The translations under genes and the position numbers were made by a program. A DNA stretch of 64,000 nucleotides from Guyanagaster necrorhizus (lineage: Eukaryota > Basidiomycota > Agaricomycetes > Agaricales > Physalacriaceae): NCBI RefSeq assembly GCF_019112545.1, contig NW_025064880.1, forward strand, positions 2,024,465-2,088,464, read 5' to 3'. How positions within the stretch are numbered: position 1 is the stretch's first letter; the number at the start of each line of letters is the position of its first letter. The notes below the pieces were generated by a model, which was given only the letters and a program-made list of their open reading frames with translations, did not search any database and was not told where the DNA came from. Shown here in pieces: positions 23,075 through 34,601 of the stretch.

Positions 23075-24622
23075 ATCTATAATCTGAGCACGTTTTCTTG
23101 CATTTCAGCTGAGAACATTGGAGAAAAACAGCGACGCACCTTTGATTGTGGAATGGTGGAAAAAATGAGGTGATGGCACACAAAGGCTGACAAGAAACAA
23201 AGGATGCTCTATATCTAAGGGTGGCAAATAGTGCCTGCAAAAAATGAGTACGCTGTAGCTTGGACGATAAAGAATCATGGCGACACACCTCTATGGGGGA
23301 GGGAAGAGAAAAGAGATGGATCGTTCACCTGATTTGCACACTTTTGTAGCACCGAGTCGGACTTTGAAAATTTCGCCACAATGCCCAGATGACCGGACCT
23401 TGCGGATTCAGTGATGATTCAATCGTACTCGTCCGTGATTGATACCGTGTGACATCGCTTCCGGTGCAATCATTGTGGGGTAACAAGGGCCTTATAACGG
23501 TAACGATCACCTCATACATACAATAATATCTCTTTGATATCCCTCAATTCTTCCCATCCAAGTCGCTAGTGTTCATAGTTCAGTGGGGAAATGGTCTAGA
23601 TGAATTCTACATTCTTGACAACATCAGTCACCTGGTAGCGCCTAGACAGGAGGCCCCGAGAAGACTGGATCAGGTCGTATCTAACTGCAAGCAGTTCGCT
23701 GTACATACCTTGTCAAGCAATGCTTCCTCTCGCTTAATTCACAACATCTATGTGTTGTAGAACATCTGAATCATTACGTTCATTCCTCGCAAGTCGCAGA
23801 AATGATCTGCACGCTTTGATGAAGGGATTTTGACCGCTTGAAGCCACACGGAAGATCTGGCAAGCATCGGAAAATCGAACATCATCTTTTCTATCTACGC
23901 ACAGAACAGCGTCTTCTAACATCGGAATTCGAACCATCAGCCGCGTCCGAATGCTGTTCGACCCATGATCCTTTTTCATTTGCTATGACGACATTCGGCC
24001 TTCCGAACTGGCGAAGAACCGGCTCTGGACGAGAATAGATTGTAATATCACTTGTTCTTTGGTTAGGCTAACACCAGAACAACAGCCTATTCATAACAGA
24101 AGGCACGTCGCAACTATACACAGCTTTGCGCCGCGAATGCACTTTACGGAAATTCTGATAAACGCCAAGGAACTCAAGGAACTCGATGATGTGAACAAGA
24201 TACCTTCGCAGGATCGCTCATCGCAAGGGCCCGATGAATCCTGGAGCTACGCCACAATACAAGATCGGTTTCCCCGGCACAGCGCTGTAGCTTCGGGGAA
24301 ATAATGGAACATGAACGTGTCTTCGCAACCCCATCAAGAAACCTTGGGAGAGCAATCCAACCGCAGCACTAGCTAGTGGGATGGATGGCATGGGCGCCCA
24401 AAGGGACAACCTCAGATTTTGATGTTCATTCTAAAGATCATTTCAACATTTATATCATTTATCTGGTTAAATCATCCCATCAAAACCTGCATGCCCCTTA
24501 TCTACATAAACATTGTGCCAGTTGAGAAAGATCCTTTCACAGACGCAAGTACTGAGCAGCAGACAAGCTGCACTGCCACAGCCGCCGGCAAGAATTTCTC
24601 TCTCTCTCCGCCCTCCCCCCCA
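23075..24622. other. Long intergenic region: eEF3 promoter and upstream of LYR-like gene
   Basis: About 1.5 kb between divergent genes. Both promoters should be here. Several short open frames exist but show no splice context or family resemblance. Pyrimidine tracts just before 24623 fit a transcription start region. Confidence 0.4.
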
Positions 24623-25258
24623 ATGATCCGTCTTCCTGCCTCATTTACCAGTCTGTACAGACTCTTTTTGCGCACCACTTCTGCCTCAGTTCTACACCAT
24701 CCATTGGCTACTAGAAACCTACGCAATCTATGGCGGTCCACTTTCCACGACGCAGCAAAAGTAATACACCACCTCCACCATGAGCCTCCTCCTCCACCCG
24801 CAATCAAAGAGGAGCTCGAGTCTTGGTTATCCATCTGGAACAACAGAGGTACGTACGCTTGTCCCCCTCCCCCCCAAGTTCCCTATACCATTCCCCAATC
24901 TAAACCCGAGCGACGAGCAGTCGACAACACCCTCGCCCTCCTCCACAACTCCTCCCACACGCGTGGCTTATCCCACCAATTGACTCGTAACCTAGCCTTA
25001 CTCGTGCATCACGAATATCGCCGGGTATCCGAAATCAAATACCCCGTTTGGAACCCACAACTACCCGCGGACTCGAAAGAGTATCAGATTCGAGTACTAC
25101 CGGCGAAATCTCGCACGGAAACGAAGCGTGACGCGATGAAGGCCATCAGTGATCGCGCCTTGTCTGCAGTGTCGAAGGCCGTTCGTATGGCCGAAGGAAG
25201 GGATGGTGTCGTTCTAGGAAGCGTGGCAGTCAAAGGAAAGTTGAAGCGGAACGTATGA
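24623..25258 (+). CDS. Small basic protein with LYR-like N-terminus, possibly mitochondrial
   Basis: ATG 24623 reads MIRLPASFTSLYRLFLRTTS; the SLYRLFLR element resembles the LYR motif of mitochondrial assembly factors, followed by Arg-rich NLRNLWRSTFHDAAKV. The frame is open to TGA 25258 (...KGKLKRNV), but 24850-24921 looks like a 72-bp intron (gtacgtacg...gagcag) whose removal keeps frame and deletes a Pro-rich segment. The product is 187 or 211 residues. The second half (RGLSHQLTRNLALLVHHEYR, TKRDAMKAISDRALSAVSKA) is helical and basic. The frame is open upstream to 24419, but the first 68 codons look like leader sequence. The mitochondrial role is inferred only from the motif. Confidence 0.65.
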   Translation: MIRLPASFTSLYRLFLRTTSASVLHHPLATRNLRNLWRSTFHDAAKVIHHLHHEPPPPPAIKEELESWLSIWNNRGTYACPPPPQVPYTIPQSKPERRAVDNTLALLHNSSHTRGLSHQLTRNLALLVHHEYRRVSEIKYPVWNPQLPADSKEYQIRVLPAKSRTETKRDAMKAISDRALSAVSKAVRMAEGRDGVVLGSVAVKGKLKRNV

Positions 25259-25618
25259 TACGTGAGTGTCCCTTCGCGCGCATCTTACGTCGCAGCTCTT
25301 TTACAGCTCTTTATAGTGATTGTGACGGAACGGATGCCTGCTGGATACGTCTGAACGTCGCGCTGGAAGAAGACGTTATGATATTCGAGTCGCTTGGCAT
25401 CGCCAAAAATACGGTTGACGGGTACGGTTACGACCCGTACCGTCGACGGTTTCAGCGCATACGGTGCGGATTCCTAATTAATCTTGAACCTTGCGATGAG
25501 GTGTACGGCCGTCGAAAAAATTAACCCACGTCAATATATAACTATAATATTAATAAAAGATGATGGATACAAATTCCGACAAATTACACTACCTAAAAAT
25601 ATATCATACAATATTGAT
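25259..25618. other. Convergent intergenic region
   Basis: 3' regions of two converging genes. AT-rich 25525-25620. No gene supported. Confidence 0.3.
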
Positions 25619-28600
25619 CTACATACCCATCCCAAGCCCAGAAGAAAGCCCTACCGTAGGATCTGCGACTACTATGCCGCACTCGTGCATAAAAGACAGC
25701 CACCCCGGATCCATATTCGACTCCGTCATCAATCCCAACTCCGCCAGCGCAGCAGCATTCACTGCCGGGAAGACTGGCACCGGTGGTGGATGTTGGATAT
25801 TGAACCAATTCAGGTCATTAGAGCTGATACCAGACTCAGGCGGCTGGTATTGTGGCTGTGGCGTTTGGTTTACTGGAGGAGCATAGAGCGTTTGTGGGTG
25901 GTAGCCCGCGGACGCGGGTCCGATTGAATAAAGTGGAGAGGTCTCCGTCCAATTCGTGCTTGGAAGATCGAATATAGCGTTCCACGAAAACCCATGGTCC
26001 TCTTCCGTACCAGTCGGCGGGACATTTGCGAAAGTCGATCCTGATGATAAAGGAAATGGTTGTACGGTTTGAGGCGACCACTGTCCATGAATTTGCAGAC
26101 GAGGTTCCGTTGTCGTCATCATCCCCCCACCGCCGTCTTTAATGTAGTCCATCAATGACGGATGGACATTGACTTTATGTAGCTTCGCTTCAGCTGCAGG
26201 GCCCCCAGGAGAAGGCGTGGACTCAGTAGTAGAAGCAGGGAAACCGGTAAACTGTAACGAGTTCTTTGACCGATGCCTCTTTGTCAGTACTTTAGTCTGC
26301 CCGCCGAATATTGCCAATTCATCTTCGGACTCGGAGTACGGTGGTTGGGTGGATGACTTGTCGGACATATCGCTCTCGGGTGACCGGGATTTTAGCCGGG
26401 ACTGGGTATAAGATACTATGGCTTTATCTCTGAGCTTGCGCAGAATGCCCTTATCGAATGTCATTAGAATGCAAAGAGAGGCAGGCCTATAGACTCACTA
26501 AGGCGACTCTTGCTCTCTGAGATTTAGCTGCGCACGTTTCGAACAGCCTGATGGCCAACTCCAAGTCCTCCAAAGCACTGCGAGCGATGGTGGTATTAGG
26601 TGAACGAGTGACCACACTGCCAACGACCACCTGAGGCAATGGTAAATAGGGGAAGGACAGATTCATTTGATAATTCTTACTGCTGAAGAAAAAATGTGAT
26701 ACAGCAGGAACCATACCCTCGTGGCCGCGTCAGCTGAACGATCAAACTGGTGCGCGGCAGCCTTTATCATAACAGACGCACTCCGATACGCTGTTAGGAA
26801 AGAGGGAGCGAAGGGACTGAGAAGAGGATTCGAAGGGGAATCGAGGATAGACTGAGCAAAGTAACTCCGATGTAGGTAGAGCATCGCTAAAGATGAGAAG
26901 TAAAAAGAGCGAAACGGTGTACATCGGAATCACTCACTAACGGTCCTATGTTGACTTGCATAAAAGTCTCTTAGACTCTTCGCACTAGAATAGTAGTCTC
27001 CGACCCCATCTTCGAGTTTGACATACGGCTTGAAGGACGACGGGAAGGTCATCTGACGGACTTTCTTATCAAGGTCCAGTATAGTAGCATAGCTTGGCGT
27101 TTGGGCAGTCAGGGTCGCGTCAACGACAGCACTGAAGATGTCTCGGGCAAAGGTGTATTTCATGCGCCAGACTATAGACGCGACGTGGGTGTCGAATAGA
27201 AAAACGAGAGGGTTAACATTTTTAACTCACAACCAAATTCAATATCTCCCGACTGGCTCAACGTTGCCTCCTCATCGGTTGGGAACTCACAGTCAACAAA
27301 CGATAGATGAACTGCGGGAGGCCGACCAAGGGCAAGGCTCTGTTCTAGTCCGTTAGCCAGATCCACCAAGCATAAACATGAATGTCACTTGCATGAGATA
27401 CGTCGGAAGAGAAGATTTCCCACCATAGATTTCTGCGCATTTGAACGGTCCTGGGTTCCATGTGCCATCTCGCGCTATCCCGATCTGTAAGGCATATTTG
27501 GGTAAGGGGAAGAGAAACGCTTGAGTGGTGACAACAGACTAACGAAGGCCAATCTATAATTGCGGTCAACGATGAAAGAACAAAGGTCACAAGAAGCTCA
27601 CACTTAGTGCTAACTTGACAGCAAGCCCCATGCTAAACCACTGAAATATATATGAGTTCGAGGGCATAACAGTACAGATGCGGACGTACAGCGGTATCCC
27701 GGGAGTACTTTTTACTTGCCATGCTGTGATACGTCGCCATAAGTCCGACTGCGCGAATGGTGTTAATTTGAGGCGCATCCAGTAGAACGTGTTTCAGTGA
27801 CAGCGCTGTAAGTCCCAGGTGATAATATAATTCCGCCTCTTTGTTGTAGGCCCCAAGACGGAGATCAAACAGCGCCCCCAGTGCAAACACAAAGAACAGG
27901 GTAGCAAGTGTATGGGGAACAGCCGAATTAGGCTCCTTGTATATGTCAGGGAGGAACAAATCAAACAGTTCATCCCTTTTGATAGGCCGGAAGAAGAGGG
28001 ACGCGTGATCGATATACAATTGACAGAGGACATGGGCGCGGTCTCTTGGGGGTAACCTGGAGGCAACATTGGCAGCGGCCATATGTGCTTGTGAAAACAG
28101 AAATCCTGTGGTGGCCTTCTCCAGCGACGGGCTTGTTGAAAGCTCGGTACTGTCGTCGGATGAATAGTCGGAAATATTATCCCATTCCTCGCCTGCCTAT
28201 ACAGCAAGTCAGTGTCAGCGACGACAAAGGGGGGAGAGAAGACGTAACGATTAATGTCTAGAAAACCCTGGTCATTGAATGTGCTGTGCGAAGAGAATTT
28301 ACACACCTCTGAACCAGCTGACCTGCCGAAATACCGCATGTCACCCTCGTCGGTCAACGTCAACGTCCCGAGAGCATCAATGGCCTGTGTCTCTGCGGGA
28401 CGTCGGTCCCGGTTTGCAGCCTCTGCTCCAAATTTGATTTTGAGAAGTTCATCGTCGAGAAGAGGGTGTCGCTCTTCAGAGACACTAGCCTGTAGAATCG
28501 CTAACGCGTCCTCGAGCGACCGTATACGTTGGCTCATTTCGGTGATTTTACGATGCAGATGATCCGTATCAGCGAGAATGAATCTGGAAAAGCGTGAAAA

Positions 28601-29073
28601 TTTGAGCAGAGTATGATCGTGCGAGCAACGAACCGAGTGCCTTGTCCCGCAGACAAAATACCTGTTGAGTGTCACTGTAGCTCTGGGTTTGCACTCAGTG
28701 GAAGAGACCGACCACAGGGGCATATACTCTCGCATCCTCGCCTACAACACGAGCTACAGGGAACCTTCTTATCGCAGCGAAGTTCTGGTCGAGACGGATA
28801 AATGGTGTCATCACGACCACTGTATAAGACGCAAGCCTACTGAGTCGGCGACATTCAGCGCAAGAAAGTTCTCCTGGACAGGGAACGATGGGCGCAGAAA
28901 AGTGGAAGTGAGGGGTAAAATGAGGATGGCCGGAAGGTGTGAGAAATGACGATCAATTGCTGGCCAAATACGTTAAGGAACAAGGACGCACCCCGAATAC
29001 GCTTTTGCTCAATATCCTTGAGCTCTTCCTCACTGAAGATCTTTTGTCGTCGCTTTGTTGTCTCGGGTGGCAT
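25619..29073 (-). CDS. Zn2Cys6 fungal transcription factor
   Basis: Start at ATG 29073 (MPPETTKRRQKIFSEEELKD). After an intron, the binuclear cluster is built from two exons: LSCAECRRLK then LRCDKKVPCSSCCRRGCESI followed by C, i.e. CxxC-x6-C-x5-CxxC with the final Cys close by, near 28725-28880. A coiled coil follows (DTDHLHRKITEMSQRIRSLE). The middle-homology (fungal_trans) region spans about 28080-27600, with RAHVLCQLYIDHASLFFRPI and AVGLMATYHSMASKKYSRDT. The C-terminal activation-like region (25619-26460) is Pro/Ser/Gln rich and ends GLSSGLGMGM. Many short introns lie at 26465-27600. Target genes are unknown. A Copia element sits 196 bp upstream of the start codon and could affect expression. 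Confidence 0.85.
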
Positions 29074-29268
29074 TCCAGTTGCACATAGAGGAATCAGTGA
29101 GCCCCTTTCGGCCTAACCATGACGAATTATCGTCACGGGGATCGCTTATTAGTGCGGGGTCCGGGGGAACGGTGCTGAGGCGCAATCACGGATAATTGTA
29201 GTGTACGGCATAGTTCGCTTGTTCGTTGTCGAAAGCAAGAGTAGAACATTATACGTGAAATCAACACA

Positions 29269-29273
29269 GAAGG
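29269..29273. repeat. Target-site duplication GAAGG, left copy
   Basis: Five bases immediately before the 5' LTR, identical to the five after the 3' LTR (34196-34200). Five bp is the usual size for Copia integrases. Confidence 0.9.
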
Positions 29274-29482
29274 TGTTAGACGTAGAAATAGTATGATACG
29301 CACATGTTCACTTACCTATTTGATATTCCTTCCTTTTTTGGCATGTCACACCATTCTGCACATCTCAGCTTTCAACCATAACGCTGAGATTAACGTTATG
29401 ACGTTTTATCCTAGCGTCCGTTCCCTTCCGAAACTTTTTCCTCGTTCACCACGTCCACACTCCTACCTTGTTAACTCCAACA
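29274..29482 (+). repeat. 5' LTR of the Copia element (209 bp)
   Basis: Begins TGTTAGACGTAG and ends ACTCCAACA. It lacks the 115-bp segment present in the 3' LTR and carries a single copy of the ctttcaac...atcctag block (29369-29414). Confidence 0.95.
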
Positions 29483-29494
29483 GGTTATGGGCCC
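29483..29494 (+). other. Primer binding site, half-tRNA-iMet type
   Basis: GGTTATGGGCCC directly follows the 5' LTR. It is the exact complement of GGGCCCATAACC, the anticodon arm and loop of eukaryotic initiator tRNA-Met, rather than of a tRNA 3' end. Internal (half-tRNA) priming from iMet is known for Drosophila copia. Confidence 0.75.
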
Positions 29495-29504
29495 CGCTAC
29501 CAGC

Positions 29505-32500
29505 ATGTCCACAACAACTGAAATAAAGCTAGTTAGCACAACAAAGCTTGCGGATGATGGATCGAACTGGGTAGCATTTTCAGAGAAGCTCACCACCAAG
29601 TTCCTGGACAAGAGCCTTGGCTGGCACCTCTGAGGAACAGCTTGCATACCCCTGCACCCTGTCGAGCACAAGGGAAACTTCTACCAGTCCTCTGATACTA
29701 TATTTTCACACCCACTCTCAGATGATGACCTGGATAAGCTGGAGAATAAGCTGGAGGAATATGAGCAGAAAGAGGCAAAGATGCGTAATATCATTTATAA
29801 AGCCGTTTCCGACTCTATCTTCAATGAGATCAAAGGCGAGGCAACAGCTGCCCTTATCTGGAGAAAGCTCATCGCTGTCATGACTGGCAAGGGCGATCTC
29901 ATGTGAGAGCACCTCCTTACTCAGCTTGGAAACATGGCATGCCCTGATGAAGGCAATATGCATGAACACCTTGCCAAAATGAAAGTTCTCTATAAATGAA
30001 TTGAAGGAATGGGTCTAAAGATTGAAGACAATCAGTACACTTCAATGATCTAAAAATCACTTCCACCTTTCTATGATCATATCCATTGCACCCTCTCTGC
30101 TGCCAGCAAGTTCACTGGAAAGACCCTGACATCAGATATCCTAGTCATAGCCCTGCATGAAGAATGAGATGAGGAGATTGCATCAAAGGCCACTGCTGAA
30201 AACATAGCAATGTCTGCTCAATGACAGAGCAAAGGGAAGGGTCAGAGCTCTGGAGGAAAGTCAAAGAAAAGACCTGATTGATCTTATCTCAAATGCACAA
30301 ACCCAGCATGTGGTAAAACTGGCCATCTCATTGCAGACTGTTGGTGTGAAGGCAGTGGAAAGGCAGGACAAGGCTCAGCTTCAAAAAAGAATAAGGCTAA
30401 AGAGAAGGAAAAGGCAAAAGAGTCAGCATCTGCAGCTATTGATGAAAGTGATGATGAACATGTTATCACTGTCATAGCTGATGACAATGATCACAAGAAT
30501 GTGGCATTAATATGCACATCTGACTATAGAGCTGAAGGTGATGTCTATGCAGCAAAAGAGAAGAACATTATAGCATTAGCAGATTGTGGAGCATTGAAAA
30601 CATACTCACCTGAATGTCAGAGGTTCAAAAACTATACCAAAATCAAACCAAAGCCTATCAAAGCTGCAAATGGCTAAGTTTTCTATGTGATAGGAAAAGA
30701 AGATCTTCAACTACCACTTCTCATGAGAAAGGGACAGAAACCCACCATTGCAAGTTTTTGAAATGCATATCATGCACTAAAAATGGCCTACACTCTTATA
30801 TCACTCTCACAAGTCAGTTGCACTGGATTTTTCATCCATATTAAACCCTCCGACCACACCATGTACATCTGCACACCATGGCCAGATGCTAAGATCATTG
30901 CAAAAATCCCCAAAGCTGGTGGCTTATACATAATCTCAACTCCAAATGTACAGCAAACTATAGCAGCCAAACCAGATATCACTATGGTGGCAGATAAGCT
31001 CAAGGTGAACATCACTGAGCTACATAATATTTGTGCTCACCAAAGTCACACCACTCTTTGCTGCATGTATATCGATGGCTATATCAAAGGAATCGAGCTT
31101 GATCTCAACTCCAAACCAGAATTTTGCAAGACCTGTGTAAAGGCCAAAGCAAAGTGCAAGCCATTCCCAAAACAAGGCTAATATGAATATGTCGACAATA
31201 GCAGTGACAAGATTGTCAGAGACCTGATGGGCCCGATGTCTATAGCATCACTAGAAGAAGCTCACTATGCCTGCACATTCTGTGACTTACACACCCATGA
31301 ATCAAAATCCAAATACTTATCAAAGAAATCAAATACCCTTGGGTCATATAAATGTTATGAGATATGGATCAAGGTTCAGCAAGGCATAGAGGTCATCAAG
31401 ATCCTTGGTACAGATCGAGGGAGAGAATTCACTAGCAGAGTTTGATCAGCATCTCAAATTGAAGGAGACTATTTGGCACCTTAATGTATATGATTCCTCA
31501 CAGTTGCATGGGATTGCCAAACATTCAAATGGCTATCTGATGGATACAACTAGAGCTTTCTTAATCAGTTCAGGGTTACTAAAATACCTCTGGGCTGAAG
31601 CTTACCGGCATGCTGAATAGATCTACAACTGCATCTCAACAAGTGATACCATCAGAGAAAACTCCATTCGAGATGGCAACCGGCAGGAAGTCTAACATCT
31701 CATGTCTTCACTTATGGAGATGCTAATGCTGGATCTGAGTAAAGGCACTAGAGAAGCTTGAGGAGCATGCTATTGAAACTTACTTTGTGGGCATTGATAC
31801 TGAAGCTAAAGGCTAGAGAGTTTACTGATCTAAAAAGCAAAAAATCAGCATTGGATGTGATGTATACTTCAATAAAAATGACCTGACTCCAGAACCATTC
31901 GTAGTTGAGGGAGAGGATGAAGATACCGACCCTATTGTCTCAAAGTCATCAACTACTTCTAAACTCTTCAAAAACCTACCAGATGAACTACTCACAGAAA
32001 CTCATTCAGAGCATCCCGAATCTCCACTCACAGATATAGAATCTGATCCTATCCCTCAATCCAGCCACCCTAAGCAATCTGCAGCTCCAAAACCTGGTCA
32101 ACTCACATCCTCAGACTTGCACAAATGTCTCACTACAGCTGGAATTGTAGCAACAGCACTTGAAGACAAGTCAGAATCAGACAATGATGATGAACCAGAC
32201 AGCTACTCACCAATCGACTATACTATGATGGTGGATGTCGAACCAGTAATCATGAAAGAAGCACTGAGTGGTTCTGATGAAGGGGAATGGCATGAGTCAA
32301 TACTTGTAGAGATAAGACAGTGCAAGAAGAAGAAAGCATGGGAGGTGATGAAAAGAAAAGATGTTCCCACAGATGCAAACATCATGGGTATAAGGTTTGT
32401 CTACCAGATCAAACAAAACAAAACTGGTGAGCCTGAAAAGGCTAAGTCCTGTTTTGTAGCCCAAGGATTCTCTCAGATCTAAGGCATTGACTACTTCAAC

Positions 32501-33844
32501 ACCTATGCCCTGGTTGTTTGTCTTCCCACTCTCTGCATCCTACTCTCTATGGCCATCTCTCAGAATGCAATTATAGACCAAGCCGATATTAAAAATGCAT
32601 ACCTGCATGCTGACATCACCGAGGAAATCTATATCAAGTTTCCAAACAGATATGAAGAATTCTTCACAATCTCAGAACATTTCAAAGGTCAGAACATTTA
32701 TGCTAAGCTGCGCAAATGTCTGTATGGCACAAAACAAGCAGGATGCAGCTGGTATCAGACCCTGAAGGCAATGATGATCTCTCTAGGATTCACTGTCAGC
32801 AATGCAGATGAGGTTGTTTTCTACCGGATCAAATCAGAGACTAAATATACCATTGTCACAGTTGCCACAGATGATTTCACCATCATTGCAGACTCCCAAA
32901 ATGAATCAGATCAATTCAAACGAGAAATAGGCTCACATTTCGAGCTAGTTGATCTCGGACCCATACATTGGCTCTTGGGGATGCATATCACTTGGGACTG
33001 GGAAAGGCACACCATCAGCATTAGACAGCCAGCCTACATTGACCAGATCGCAAAACGATTTGGAGTTCAGAACATGGCACTATTTGTGACACCAATAGAA
33101 GTGAACCTTGATCTAAACCCAGATTCACCCTCCATATCCATGGAATCTGTTACGCCACATGAAAAAGCACTCTATCGTGAGCTGCTAGGGTCCCTCATGT
33201 ATGTTGCAGTTGGATCCTGCCCTGAAATCAGCTATCTGGTATCAGCATTATCACAATTCGTGGAAGACTCATGTTCAACTCACCTAAAAGCAGGATTCCG
33301 AGTCCTCTGTTATCTCAAGAGTACGCGTGATCAACGGCTCATAATCAGTGGTCCTGGCATCAGTCCTAAGGGCTATCATGATGCAGCATATGCCAACCAG
33401 TCTAGATGAAAGTTTATGTCTGAATTTGTCCTATTCATGGGTCAAGGCACTGTTATGTGGACATCGAGAAAGCAACCAATTGTTACTGTCTCCACCAGTG
33501 AATCAGAATATGTTGGACTCACACCAGCATTGAAGAACATGATATGGCTTCACAAACTCCTCTCAGAGCTCTCCATATTCATTGCAAACCCTTCCATTTA
33601 CCCAACAAACCCTACCATCCTCTTCTCTGATAGTCAAAATGCACTTTCTATTGCCAAGGATTCAGTATTCCATGAACGAATGAAACATATTGGAGTTTGG
33701 TACCATTTCATTCACCAAACCATTGAACAAGGCCACATCAAACTAATGTACTACCCAACTGATAATATGGTTGCCGACATCCTCACAAAACCATTGGCCC
33801 GTCCAAAATTCAAGAAGTTTACAGAGGCACTGGGCATCATGTAA
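29505..33844 (+). pseudogene. Copia gag-pol, multiply interrupted
   Basis: Starts MSTTTEIKLVSTTKLADDGS, a gag-like opening. Recognisable blocks: gag zinc knuckle CTNPACGKTGHLIADC (30296-30343); protease region with ALADCGALKTYS (about 30580-30610); integrase HHCC zinc finger (HNICAHQSH...FCKTCVKAKAKC, 31022-31150) and core GTDRGREF (31405-31430); RT with FVYQIKQNKTGEPEKAK, ADIKNAYLHADITEEIY, LRKCLYGTKQAGCSWYQ and VATDDFTIIADS (32860-32900); RNase H with YHDAAYAN and VSTSESEYVGLT, ending at TAA 33844. A frameshift lies near 31440. Stops often fall where Arg (CGA) or Gln (CAA) is expected, for example after FSQI at 32479. Non-functional. Confidence 0.9.
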
Positions 33845-33862
33845 GCGAACCGTTTATGTTTC

Positions 33863-33871
33863 GAGGGGAAG
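33863..33871 (+). other. Polypurine tract of the Copia element
   Basis: gaggggaag immediately precedes the 3' LTR, the expected primer site for plus-strand DNA synthesis. Confidence 0.8.
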
Positions 33872-34195
33872 TGTTAGACGTAGAAATAGTATGATACGCA
33901 CATGTTCACTTACCTATTTGATATTCCTTCCTTTTTTGGCATGTCACACCGTTCTGCACATCTCAGCTTTCAACCATAACACTGAGATGTGAGTACCTCC
34001 TATACATATCTATCCTTGACCGTATTTACTTATTACCTATGTAGTAACGTTACGACATTTTATCCTAGGTAAATAACACAGCTTTCAACCATAACGCTGA
34101 GATTAACGTTATGACGTTTTATCCTAGCGTTCGTTCCCTTCTGAAACTTTTTCCTCGTTCACCACGTCCGCGCTCCTACCTCGTTAACTCCAACA
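33872..34195 (+). repeat. 3' LTR of the Copia element (324 bp, expanded)
   Basis: Same ends as the 5' LTR but 115 bp longer. A 46-bp block is present twice. The first copy (33967-34068) is split by a 56-bp GT-AG segment (33989-34044), and the copies are joined by gtaaataacacag (34069-34081). The second copy (34082-34127) is intact. Confidence 0.95.
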
Positions 34196-34200
34196 GAAGG
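34196..34200. repeat. Target-site duplication GAAGG, right copy
   Basis: Matches 29269-29273. Confidence 0.9.
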
Positions 34201-34601
34201 ACTCTTGCTTCCATAGAGCCTGGATTTTGGCTTCCGCATTGACCATCAATACAGTAGAGAGTCGAGACCGCATATGTTTTCATCGATCATTATCTACAAA
34301 TACCATACAGCAATATTAAAAAAAAAACACACACAACAGCTTGGGCATCTACCCTGAACGACTCGACCTCTTTTCCGGAGCTGGTGAGCTTCTTTCTCAG
34401 GGACATCAGCGAGAATAAATATCGTCCTCCTCCAGCCACTATCAGCTTCAGAACTGACCGCTGATTTATCTAATTACGAGATTGACTGATATTTCTTGAA
34501 CCTTACTTTATTCCCCACCGGTTCAAGAAAGTAAAGTTCAAGAGATATCAATTAATTGCTGACTAGGTTAATGAATGATCAGCGTGAGTCCTGAAAAGCA
34601 A
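34201..34601. other. Intergenic region beyond the Copia element
   Basis: Original upstream flank of the transcription factor gene plus the 3' UTR of NAA35. Holds a run of A (34318-34327) and the inverted repeat annotated separately. No gene seen. Confidence 0.4.
34488..34549. repeat. Near-perfect 22-bp inverted repeat (hairpin)
   Basis: Left arm 34488-34509 and right arm 34528-34549 pair with 20 of 22 matches around an 18-nt loop. The loop edge extends an alternative 8-bp pairing (cttgaacc / ggttcaag). It lies about 50 bp past the 3' end of NAA35 and could be a 3'-end hairpin or a short palindromic element. Confidence 0.7.

Larger units (their letters stand above)
29274..34195 (+). mobile_element. 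Ty1/Copia LTR retrotransposon, full length but inactivated
   Basis: 4.9-kb element with TG...CA LTRs, a PBS, gag-pol in Copia order (gag zinc knuckle, protease, integrase, reverse transcriptase, RNase H), a polypurine tract and GAAGG target duplications. The two LTRs differ at about six aligned positions over 209 bp, all transitions, plus a 115-bp length difference. The coding region is interrupted by about twenty stop codons and at least one frameshift. It is strikingly CpG-poor against the CpG-rich host genes. It lies between the promoter of the Zn2Cys6 gene and the 3' end of NAA35. Confidence 0.95.

Noticed and set aside
29274..34195. Idea that the retroelement is an endogenous virus or an active transposon
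   Set aside because: Domain order (integrase before RT), absence of an envelope-like frame and many stops show a dead Ty1/Copia element.
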